DNA of 34,066 nt from Nemertoderma westbladi (taxonomy: Eukaryota; Xenacoelomorpha; Nemertodermatida; Nemertodermatidae), in the NCBI GenBank assembly GCA_032718475.1, contig JAUCBJ010006311.1, positions 1-34,066 on the forward strand, given 5' to 3'. Below are positions 1 through 8,364 of the stretch, one piece after another (the stretch's first letter is position 1; each line of letters begins with the position of its first letter). The notes under the pieces are model-generated. The model saw only the letters and a list, made by a program, of their open reading frames with translations, did no database searches and was not told where the DNA came from. The position numbers and the translations under genes were made by a program.

Positions 1-1080
1 GGTAGGGACAGAATGACCGACACCCGGACTGATGGGGACCAACTGACCAACACCTGGACTGGTTGGGACGGAATAACCTAGTCTCAAGTCACCCCAAAAT
101 GAAGCGAATCAATTATTCGCTGATAACCGTAAACAAAGAAGAATTAATAGAAAACTAAAATCAAATTATAAAGATAAAATGTTGCTGAATATAATGTAAA
201 AAACCACAACCGAGGAAAGGGATGAGTATCCTTGCAATCTGAAATTATTTTGGGCTATTGAAAAGTGGAGAAAATACCCGAAGCTATTGAAAAGTGGAGA
301 AAATACCCGAAACTGTTTTTCGCAATTAATTTAGAACAGTGTCTAATATTATGGTAGTAATTAGTATATTTACATAGGCGAACTATTTAGCTTTCAGGAA
401 ATGCTTTTCCCAATCACTGAAAATCAACTGTCTTCGCATAATCACACTTCAAAATTATTTATAAATTGTTGTCTCAAGTCTCCCCCTAGTCTCATGTCAC
501 CCTACGCTATGGTATAGTAAATATTATCTCTAATGTAAAAAACCATTATTGATTATTGTGTATTTGGTGTCACTCATTCTGGTTACCACAACTGCAACTG
601 CCTATAATTCGGAAACAATATATTGAATTGAATTGAATTGACGGGCTGATGGGAGCACAGGAGCAGGGAGGCAAGGCACCTCACAGTTTAGTTCAGTCTG
701 TCAGTAAGGGAAAATACCCAGAATTGTTTTTTAGAACACTGATTCAGGAATTAAATTTTCACAAAAATACACCTAGGCCTAACTGCCAAATCGGTTCTTT
801 TTTCCACTCTGGCAACGATTCGGTGTATATTTTCTGGGCGTTTTTTATACCATAGTATAGCTGTTTAGAGCTGTACCCTGATTCGCATTTGGGGTATTTT
901 CCCCTACTGGAGTTGGTTAGGATAATGGCAGTATGGAGGTCCCCTATTGAAAAGTTTTATGCCGACCACATTCGGCGCAGCATTTACACTTGCGCCAGGA
1001 GCTGGTGCAGAAATGTGTTACATTGGGTAAGGCAGTAAGGTGCTGAAAGGTCTGACTCTGACGCAGAGGCAGAAGTTAAA
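1..1080. other. Left flank, no gene found
   Basis: No convincing coding region; the longest frame here (68 codons at 649-855) has no recognisable features. The stretch holds small tandem repeats: an imperfect ~28-bp minisatellite at about 12-75, a 29-bp unit (GCTATTGAAAAGTGGAGAAA...) repeated at 254 and 283, and a (TTGAA)n run at about 622-640. That run could be the 3' tail of a LINE ending on the + strand, but no upstream LINE coding remains. Confidence 0.5.
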
Positions 1081-1640
1081 TATGATTTGTAACATCTCTA
1101 TTTTTGATTTACACCGGTTTTTTGGTGTTAGCAATTGGATGCAATTCATATAAATTGATTTAGAAATTTCAAACTTGATTTTTTTCGCGGGTGCCAAATT
1201 TTGGTGCCATCACCAAATTTTGAATTATGTATATTTTGTAAATTGATTGTTTGAAACTTGTTTTTTACGCAATTGGGGTTTTTTAGGGTTCTGGTTTCGA
1301 TGGAATATATACGAGTTGCACCAAGCGTATCAAACTTGTATTTTTTGGTGCTGTGTGCAAATTTTGGTTCTAGCACGACATTTTGAAAATCCTTTCAATA
1401 CATAAAATTGCTTGTGACAATATATTTATTGCGTTTTGGAGGTTTATGGCTGTTCTGAATTCAATGGAATATATAATTATCGAACTAGACATCTTAAACA
1501 TGTATTTTTCGGAAGTGGGTGCAAAACTAGCACCAAATTTTCAACCATCAAATATATCAATTGATTGTGTCACCTTGTTTCTTGCATTATACGGGTTGGT
1601 GAGGGTTCTGAATTCAATGGAATCAGTAAAAATTTCATTA
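1081..1640. repeat. Degenerate interspersed/tandem repeat family (left of LTR element)
   Basis: Several diverged copies of one motif set lie here: TTTGGTGC or AGCACCAAATTTT blocks, followed by GAATTCAATGGAA, then a stretch ending AACTTG(T)ATTTTT. Similar blocks occur at about 14790-15010, to the right of the LTR element, and an inverted copy of 1085-1200 lies at about 32520-32625 (shared core: TTTTTGATTTAC followed by CCGGTTTTTTGGTGTT). The LTR element therefore inserted into a pre-existing repeat array. No protein is evident. Confidence 0.6.
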
Positions 1641-1645
1641 TTGAT
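1641..1645. repeat. Target-site duplication TTGAT (left copy)
   Basis: TTGAT directly precedes the LTR that begins TGTTCG. The same five bases directly follow the other LTR at 14667-14671. A 5-bp duplication fits the BEL/Pao superfamily and fixes both element ends. Confidence 0.93.
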
Positions 1646-1833
1646 TGTTCGCGCTTTTGAAGACCTTTAGCAGTTTAACCTGCCAAAATTTATATGTCTT
1701 TTAGTTAATTAAAACACCTTTAGCATACGACAATATTTTATGCTAATAAACAAAACATTAACCGAAGCCAGCCCATGCGCGATCATTCACCCGATGGATC
1801 TACACCCGGGAGGCTGAATTCGGCTGCTTAAAT

Positions 1834-1839
1834 TTTATT
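1834..1839 (-). promoter_or_regulatory. Candidate polyadenylation signal in the LTR
   Basis: AATAAA on the - strand, about 190 nt before the end of the 3' LTR in element orientation. The equivalent copy in the 5' LTR lies at 13646-13651. It is a candidate R-region end; short A/T motifs occur by chance in DNA this AT-rich. Confidence 0.35.
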
Positions 1840-2397
1840 ATTGCAGTGTAAGGTTGCAGTGTAAACCTACTGTATTATTCGATAGATCGTTAATGATTAA
1901 TTTCTGACAGATATTATTGGCTTTCGGGAAATATTAACAGTTCCTTTAGGACGTGGCGCTCTATCTATTTAAACAGAACTAGGACTTATACTAAACGCAA
2001 CGATACTGCTTATGATTAAAGTATAAGGCGCATTCTTTAGGAAATGCTTTGTTACCAATCACAATCATACACACTATTCTGCCGACCGTCAGTATATTTG
2101 ATCACACATAAAGAGAGCAGCAATTGACTCATGTAGGGTCTGCTAAATAACATTAGATTCAATACACACCACATTAATATAAATCGCAATTGTTATGTAT
2201 AGCCTGTCTCTCTAACCTGTAGTGTATCAAGAAAATTGGGAATTTTGGGTGATTTATCCGTATTCTCCAAAGGGCAATAATTCATCAACAAATAGATACA
2301 ATTAATAACTGACGGTAAATAACAGTACAAACAATATGATTAGTGCAGTTAAATTAAGTGAGTGAGACTAGATCGGATAAGTAGGATGGATGGATGG

Positions 2398-2408
2398 ATA
2401 ACAGTTAT
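2398..2408 (-). promoter_or_regulatory. LTR segment complementary to the primer site (possible mRNA 5' end)
   Basis: On the - strand this reads ATAACTGTTAT, the exact reverse complement of the 11 nt that follow the 5' LTR (13457 down to 13447). It lies about 446 nt into the LTR, roughly 20-25 nt after a TATA-like TTAAATTAT (2412-2426 region). This is where a transcript would begin if the element primes itself as Tf1 does. The 5' LTR copy is at 14210-14220. The transcription start is inferred only from this complementarity. Confidence 0.35.
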
Positions 2409-2854
2409 ACTTTCGATAATTTAAGCAGTTTTACTAGAGTTCTTCCCAAAAGCCGGTGTTATGGCGAAAAATGGGAACACAACAACAGAATCATATGAAG
2501 AATCATATGACTAGCTGACTATACGAGGATACCAACTACCCTTATTCCCCGAAGCTCCCGTCCAACACAGAGGATGAGCATAGAGATAGGAAATTCAGTT
2601 CAGTAGCTCTGGGATAGGTCGAAATCAACGCCCACTCAAATTCTATTGGCAGACACGGGCAGCAGGGCTGAGGCAACCTCCCTAAGCTGGTTGGCCGATT
2701 AAACGGAGCCCAGATACCTCCATACAGCATATCAGCCAATAAGCTGGTAGCTTGCACTATTTTAGCTATAGATCCCTTTTAGAGTATTCTAGCGACCGGG
2801 GGGGAACTGGCCAGCAAAGGCAAACGTATCAGTTATCCCACAAAAGCTTTTACA

Positions 2855-2864
2855 CCTCTCCCAG
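2855..2864 (-). promoter_or_regulatory. Polypurine tract
   Basis: Directly upstream of the 3' LTR in element orientation the - strand reads CTGGGAGAGG, with eight uninterrupted purines abutting the LTR's TG. This is the expected position and composition for the plus-strand DNA primer, and it independently confirms the element's direction. Confidence 0.8.
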
Positions 2865-2932
2865 AAAATGGGATTTAAGTCTATAAAATATACAAAATCA
2901 CAGTTTCTAAAATATAAAAATACTCTAAACAG

Positions 2933-4769
2933 TTAGTCTTTCTTGCGCGGACGGCGTTTACGCAGTTTTTTAAAGCTAGCAAGAGTCCTTTTCTCTTTGG
3001 GGCGAGCCACTTTACGAGGAGGGCTATAACTCCTGGGTGAAGGGTGCAATATGATTGCATCAGAAGGTATGGGATTACGATCGGTATATCCGCCGGTCGA
3101 AGTACCGGGTTGATTGACATCAACGTCCGGGGAGAGGGGTCTAACGGCTTTGAGAGCTCGTTTCAAGACAGCCGCTCTTACGGGTCCTTTACGAGTGGTC
3201 TGAACGAGGGCCGTGGGTGGACCATAGGTAGTTAGAAACTTCCTTGGTTTAATGGTTCTTTCCAACTCGCGTTCGCGGGCTCGATACTCGTAAGGCCGTC
3301 GATATACTTCCTGTAACTCGGGGTGTGAGTTGACAAATAAGTCTCCATAGGCCGGATCTTGACGGATAAAGTTTATTAAGTTGTAAGAATTGATGTCACT
3401 CGGATTAATGCTCATGAGAAATTTGCGTACATATTTGGTTGAAATACATTCTCCAACGCGCTTCAGTAGTTCATAACTTGATAGGCGTGATTTCTGCTCG
3501 ACGGAGGCAAACAAATAAGGATGGAACGCATAAACTCCTTCGTAAGCGCGTCCAGGGTAATAGCGATGGCGTGAATCACAATGTAAATCAGCGTTCGCTT
3601 CCCAAGCTCTGATATAACGTAGTACAATCATTTCATCTACGCTCTCTAAATCATGGTTAAAGGGACAATCAAAACTGGCGTGTCCTTTTAATTGACAATG
3701 ATGGCATTGAGTCATAAATTGGGGGCAGACAGCAAAAATGTGCAAATTATTAAGCCGGCAATATGCACAATAGATTTCCATCGACGGTTGCTCGTGGAAA
3801 TAGGAACAGAGATCGTTGGTGTCCATAGACGTAATATTGTCTCTCGATGCGCACAGCCGACAACGTTGTCGAGAAACATAATTGGCATGGCGATAATCAT
3901 ACGCAGTAAGACACTGTGGACCTTGATACCATTCCAATATGTAGTCGCTATCGCTACTCCGAGACGTGGGGGGCTGAATCTCTTCAGATTCTAAACATAT
4001 GGGTTCGTCTTCCCCTTGTATAGTTGAGGTAGGCATGGCCGTCTCCTCAAGTGGACCTACCGTCTGAATTTCCACGACCGAATAACCTGTGGGGATTCGA
4101 GGTCTTTGGATAACAGAGGAGTGCATGTTTATTATGCAAATGTCTTTGAAAATAGCAAATCCAGCGCTATCTAACTTCTCCGCAGCCGAGTCTCTTAAGC
4201 TGAGCTTGGTCAAAGCGCGGTCTTTGAATTGGCTATCCACGTTGCGAAACGGGGTTAAAAACCGTCGGAAACATTCAAAGCGGATGAATTTATTATGTTC
4301 ATCTAGCTTAGCGAGTTTGGTCCCAAGGATTAATGGATGGGCGCGTATAGTACGACTGCACACATCGGCTAGCCAACCGGAAAGTGCGGTGTTTTCGAAG
4401 ATCGTGTAGATAGCTAAGGAGGGACGGAGTGGAACACTCATGAAGCTATACACGGCGCCAGGTGCGGTCAACGGTCCGTCAAAGTATAATCGAGAATAAT
4501 GGTCTCCGTATACTTGTTGATAGTTGATGGGATTTCCGACCTTGAAATTCCATCCGTATTCCATTACGATTCGTATAGCGAGCGGTGAATTTTCTATAGT
4601 CCAATTCACGCGTAAGTTGTTCCTGGGACATAGGCGGTTCGATATAACGACCATCGTCCTCCGTAATAGTCGGATCGGCTTCACCGCGTATCAAGCTATC
4701 CACAAACGCTTGTAAAGGTAGAGTATATCGCTCTCTAATACCAAGGTCATCTTCTATCAATTCCGTCAT
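2933..4769 (-). CDS. Accessory zinc-knuckle protein in env position, frame-shifted near its start
   Basis: Family not recognised. A 583-codon frame (4684-2933) overlaps an upstream frame opening with ATG at 4769. The upstream frame looks coding until about 4620 and the downstream frame from about 4610, a +1 offset, so either one extra base has broken the gene or a +1 frameshift joins them. Residues ~275-345 of the long frame are Cys/His-rich, with several CX2C pairs and a canonical CX2CX4HX4C knuckle (CHHCQLKGHASFDC) at ~327-340. The C-terminus is Pro/Ser-rich and then strongly basic (KKLRKRRPRKKD), resembling a nuclear-localisation or nucleic-acid-binding tail. There is no signal peptide or membrane segment, so it is not an envelope protein. 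A CAG splice-acceptor-like site lies 2 nt before the first ATG, which would fit a spliced subgenomic mRNA. A nucleic-acid-binding accessory role is inferred. Confidence 0.65.
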
Positions 4770-6396
4770 ATCTGCTATCTGAGTTTATTAATATCAATAT
4801 GAGTTAATATTTTAGGCAAGCGGGCGTCGCTGCCTACTAGGCTTTGCCCCCGGACAGTGGGTTTCTCAGCGCCGATGTACCGTTGTCGCGGTGTTTACGC
4901 CAACATGTAGCAACAGCACGACAACGATAACCGGCACAAGTCCCACCACTGTCCGTCCCAAAGGCTTGAATCCACTTGAGGTTATCTCGGTAGAGTTAGG
5001 GCTACTTTACAATTGCGATTAGCTACTGTAAACACACTTTAGTAGTAACATTCACCTATAAACGCACAAATTCCATACAATCATTACTTACTGCACACAT
5101 GCATGCCATTTGTCCGTTAGTCAGTGTCTTCCAGAATGTCACGTTATTACTATGTATCCTTGGATACTAATAGTGCGCTATGTATACTCTTATGCTACGC
5201 AATGGGGCAAGCTTTTTATTGTTCCTTTAACTTGCTTCTAATTCTAGCGTGGGTGTTGCCATGGTGACATTATGGAAAACTAGCGGTAGAATTAGGGTAA
5301 TTCTCATGCATACAGATCTGGGATGTTATTTAATAGTAATTCTTTAATTGTCAATATCCTCTTTATGCATGATTTTATAATTTTTTATCGGCTATTGACT
5401 ATATGTTGGAGATTCTCGCACTCTAGTACAATCAATATGAATCTCCGCTCCCATGATCTATTAATTACTGGAATTTTGGGAATGTTATAAATTGCACAAA
5501 ATGACAATTTATGAAATTCATTTGAATATGAATTTAAATTTATTCCCGTGAATTTTATTATTTGATGTTAAATTGACACAAATTTTATTCCAGAGCATAT
5601 CTGGGGACTTAGGATCCTTAATTCTATAAAATCGTCCTTCTAAGAATATCGGTAAATACTGCGATATCTTAATTGACTAGAAATTTTAAAGGATCGGGAT
5701 TTTACAGATTTTAATAAATATTAAATTAATATTTAGGATGAGCACCGATTTATTCCAGAACTTGTCTGGGGACGTTAACCACTGATTCTAGAATTTGTCT
5801 TTCAAGTATATCGGTGGGTGCCACGATATCTTAATCGACTAGAATTACAGATGGTCAAAAGTTTAACAGATTTTATTTGCGATTTACGCTACTGTTAGAG
5901 GGACATCACGCTACTATATGTATTATTTGTTATAAGGTAGAAGAGCAATATCGCACGAAGCAATGTCAGTGTGAAGAGGCAAGTCGTTTCCAAGGTCTAC
6001 CCAGAGCTTGGTTTAGCCGAGACACGAGGATCTGAACTTTGCATTCCTAATACTCTGCCTACCAATAATACTTGAATATAGTAGTGGCTTTATTGTACTT
6101 TAATAAGTACGGACGTTTCATCTTACTGTAGTCACGTATTTATAATATGATACGGACAGTAAGGAAAGAGAAAAATAATTATTTCTCGCCGTCGCACTAA
6201 ATATATATTATAAGTAATTACGTACGTAATAAACACTAATATATTGCACTAATCTACTAAATAATCACTAAAATAACATTCTACTAAATAAAATTAAAGA
6301 AAACGATTATAATAAAATTACATAATAATACATACATAAATATAAAATAAAAACAAATATAAAATGATATAGTCACACGCCCACTCCATATTGTTA
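4770..6396 (-). other. Non-coding spacer between protease ORF and accessory ORF
   Basis: Where an autonomous element would carry integrase, this 1.6 kb has no long frame. A GC-rich 53-codon open stretch (4837-4995, - strand, many Cys and Arg, no start) may be a relic. At 5585-5682 and 5750-5844 there is a diverged direct duplication (165-bp period, shared TTATTCCAGA...GTCTGGGGAC and CGATATCTTAAT...GACTAGAA). The rest is AT-rich. Confidence 0.55.
5585..5844. repeat. Two diverged direct copies, ~165-bp period
   Basis: Copies begin at 5585 and 5750 with TTATTCCAGA and end with CGATATCTTAAT-GACTAGAA. Both lie inside the element's non-coding spacer. Confidence 0.65.
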
Positions 6397-8310
6397 TTAC
6401 GTTATGGAGTCCCTAGATATTTGTCGGATTAGGGAAGTGGTCGTAGGAAGAGTATCTTGCCTTCCATAGTTTCCGGACAGTTTTCGGTCTCTTTCCAGTA
6501 AACATAAACGACTAGCTGGGCGATTGAGTGGTTGTGTTAGTTTCTCCGCTCCCTTGGCCTGTCTACTCTCCGCCGTGGTAAGATGAGGAGGCCCTTCTTC
6601 ATCTTCTTTACTTAAGAAGTCGGATCCACCTAACCAGCCTGGAGTATCTATCAGTTCTTGAGGAGTTGCTCCTCTGGAAGCGATGTCGGCTGGATTAATC
6701 GTCCCAAGGCAATGTCTCCATTGATCTACATTGGAGTTAATATCGTCATTATCTGAGGAGTATGGTGTTCCCTCAGTTGGATCGTCCACATCACTGCTCT
6801 CCACTTCCCATTCCTTTACTTGGTATACCTGTTCGTGTGGCATTCTCTCTTCGAGAGTTCTACGGGAAGGGCCAGTAAAGTACCAACCTACTCTAGTTCT
6901 TACTGCATAGGTTTGCAGTGGCTGTGGTTGAGCAGGCCGTTTCTCTAATGTTTCGAGCGCCTCGTGCGCGTTTTGGCCGATAAGTATTTGCACTCCAGGG
7001 TAATCCGTCTGGAATCGAGGTATCTTAAGATGTTGGACGCTCTCATCTTCGTCCCAATTATAAAGGTCTGCTTGAGTAGTAGCAAAGTTCTTTATAGCCA
7101 CCATTTTTACTGACCTTATACCTTGTGTTCCTAACTTATCCTGGGGGGTGGACAATACACCTACATAGTAATCTGCCGTTAGGGTAGATTTCCAAACCTG
7201 CATAATTCCTGACATATTCAATTTAGTCCGGAACTTTGGTTGTCCAGCAAAGATATCTTCGGCTAGTTCTTGATCGATGAATGTTCCTGTGCTGCCGGAG
7301 TCAAGGAGGGCGTTCACTATGTAGCTTTTGTTAAGACCGTGAACTCTTACCTGAACTACAGGAAATTCTCTGATTCCTACGTTGGAAGCTGGAGCTTTCC
7401 AAGATGGTTGTTTGGCGAAAGTAGTTTGGGGAAACTCATCGTTGATGTCCTTTTCGTAAGTAAGTGCTCGATACACCGCGGTGTTTATTAGATAACAGGA
7501 TTCATTGGCGTCGGAGAATTCGTCAGTATAGAATCCTTCCATCTCAGACTCTTGATCAGTGTCGTTTACATCACTGAATTGGACATGTAGTTCGGGCTCA
7601 CTTACCTGACTCAGTTTGTCTCGTTCGAACTCACTGTGTAACAAGATGTGATGTTTCGCGCCACACTTTGCACACTTTATGTCGGAGTAACAGGTTCGCC
7701 GTTGGTGTCCTGATCTGAGGCAATTATAGCATAACCGCTTATTCCACAGGACTGTATGTCTGTCTACAAGGGATTTCTTTAGAAATTCAGCACACGCACT
7801 CAAACGGTGGGGCCCGTCGCACAGCGCACATTTTGGTTTGATGTTACTCACCTTAACTTGGTTAACGTTCTGCACTCTCGTTCTTTCTTCGGGCTTTCTT
7901 CCGTGAATTCTCTTAGGAGACGTAGGAGGAGTTGTTGTTACCTGTTCTCTCCTGTCACTGGTTCGAGACTTGTATTTACTTACGTCTTTATAGTTCTTGT
8001 TGTCATAGTAAGATTTTGCTGTGTCTTTCCCGCTGTCCTCTTCTTGAGAAGCTTGGCTTTCGCCGTCGTCAGTATAACACACTGGTATTATCCTTCTCCT
8101 AGAAACGGGTTTCTCACTTACCTTATTTTCCGATGTTTTCTCTCTGGACTGCCTTATGAGTTGTAATTTTACTTCACTATCTAAGAAAGACATGAGATCA
8201 GCCATGGTAGGACTTCGTCGTTGTTGTTCATTCATGTACAACACTTTCTTGTCCCAGCGTGTACATACTCCACCCTTTGGTAAAGTAGAGACTACGGCTC
8301 CAATAACCAT
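6397..8310 (-). CDS. BEL/Pao zinc-knuckle and aspartic protease ORF with RT/RNase H/integrase deleted
   Basis: A 637-codon ORF. Residues ~1-90 continue the Gag region. Residues ~161-226 hold zinc-binding motifs: CALC, then CYNCLRSGHQRRTC (CX2CX4HX4C, ~194-207), then CAKCGAKHH. A retropepsin follows, with DSGST at ~337-341 (catalytic Asp 337), and a conserved TRVGWYFTGP stretch near the end of the protease region. At ~515-530 an acidic linker leads straight to W-R-H at ~531 and NPADIASRG...GWLGGSDFL, the segment that in full BEL/Pao polyproteins follows RNase H. Reverse transcriptase and RNase H (normally several hundred residues) are therefore cleanly missing in frame, and the integrase is absent too, since the ORF ends ~85 residues later. 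The ATG is 17 codons past the Gag UAG in the same frame, so its own start may not be used. The retained role is inferred to be particle RNA binding and Gag processing. Confidence 0.85.
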   Translation of the reverse strand: MVIGAVVSTLPKGGVCTRWDKKVLYMNEQQRRSPTMADLMSFLDSEVKLQLIRQSREKTSENKVSEKPVSRRRIIPVCYTDDGESQASQEEDSGKDTAKSYYDNKNYKDVSKYKSRTSDRREQVTTTPPTSPKRIHGRKPEERTRVQNVNQVKVSNIKPKCALCDGPHRLSACAEFLKKSLVDRHTVLWNKRLCYNCLRSGHQRRTCYSDIKCAKCGAKHHILLHSEFERDKLSQVSEPELHVQFSDVNDTDQESEMEGFYTDEFSDANESCYLINTAVYRALTYEKDINDEFPQTTFAKQPSWKAPASNVGIREFPVVQVRVHGLNKSYIVNALLDSGSTGTFIDQELAEDIFAGQPKFRTKLNMSGIMQVWKSTLTADYYVGVLSTPQDKLGTQGIRSVKMVAIKNFATTQADLYNWDEDESVQHLKIPRFQTDYPGVQILIGQNAHEALETLEKRPAQPQPLQTYAVRTRVGWYFTGPSRRTLEERMPHEQVYQVKEWEVESSDVDDPTEGTPYSSDNDDINSNVDQWRHCLGTINPADIASRGATPQELIDTPGWLGGSDFLSKEDEEGPPHLTTAESRQAKGAEKLTQPLNRPASRLCLLERDRKLSGNYGRQDTLPTTTSLIRQISRDSIT

Positions 8311-8361
8311 GGAACTCTGATATTCATGCGACTTACCTAACCAGTCCAGTTGTCTACAGAT

Positions 8362-8364
8362 CTA
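8362..8364 (-). promoter_or_regulatory. In-frame UAG separating the Gag and protease ORFs
   Basis: The two ORFs are in the same frame, with one UAG and 17 sense codons between the stop and the next ATG. Context is CAA-UAG-AUC. The Gag-like domain continues on both sides, so this is either a readthrough signal (as in gammaretroviruses) or a recent nonsense mutation. The 3' context does not match the CARYYA readthrough consensus. Confidence 0.6.

Larger units (their letters stand above)
1646..2854 (-). repeat. 3' LTR of the BEL/Pao element
   Basis: Identical over 1,209 bp to 13458-14666 except four substitutions seen (near 1877, 2364, 2651 and 2734). In element direction it starts TGTAAAAGC and ends GCGCGAACA. 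It contains a candidate AATAAA (1834-1839, - strand) and a 71-codon open frame at 2542-2757 on the sense strand that is shared by both LTRs; nothing shows that this frame is translated. Confidence 0.95.

Noticed and set aside
2933-4769. Accessory ORF as an envelope glycoprotein
   Set aside because: It has no signal peptide, no transmembrane segment, no glycosylation-rich ectodomain, and it carries zinc knuckles and a basic tail.
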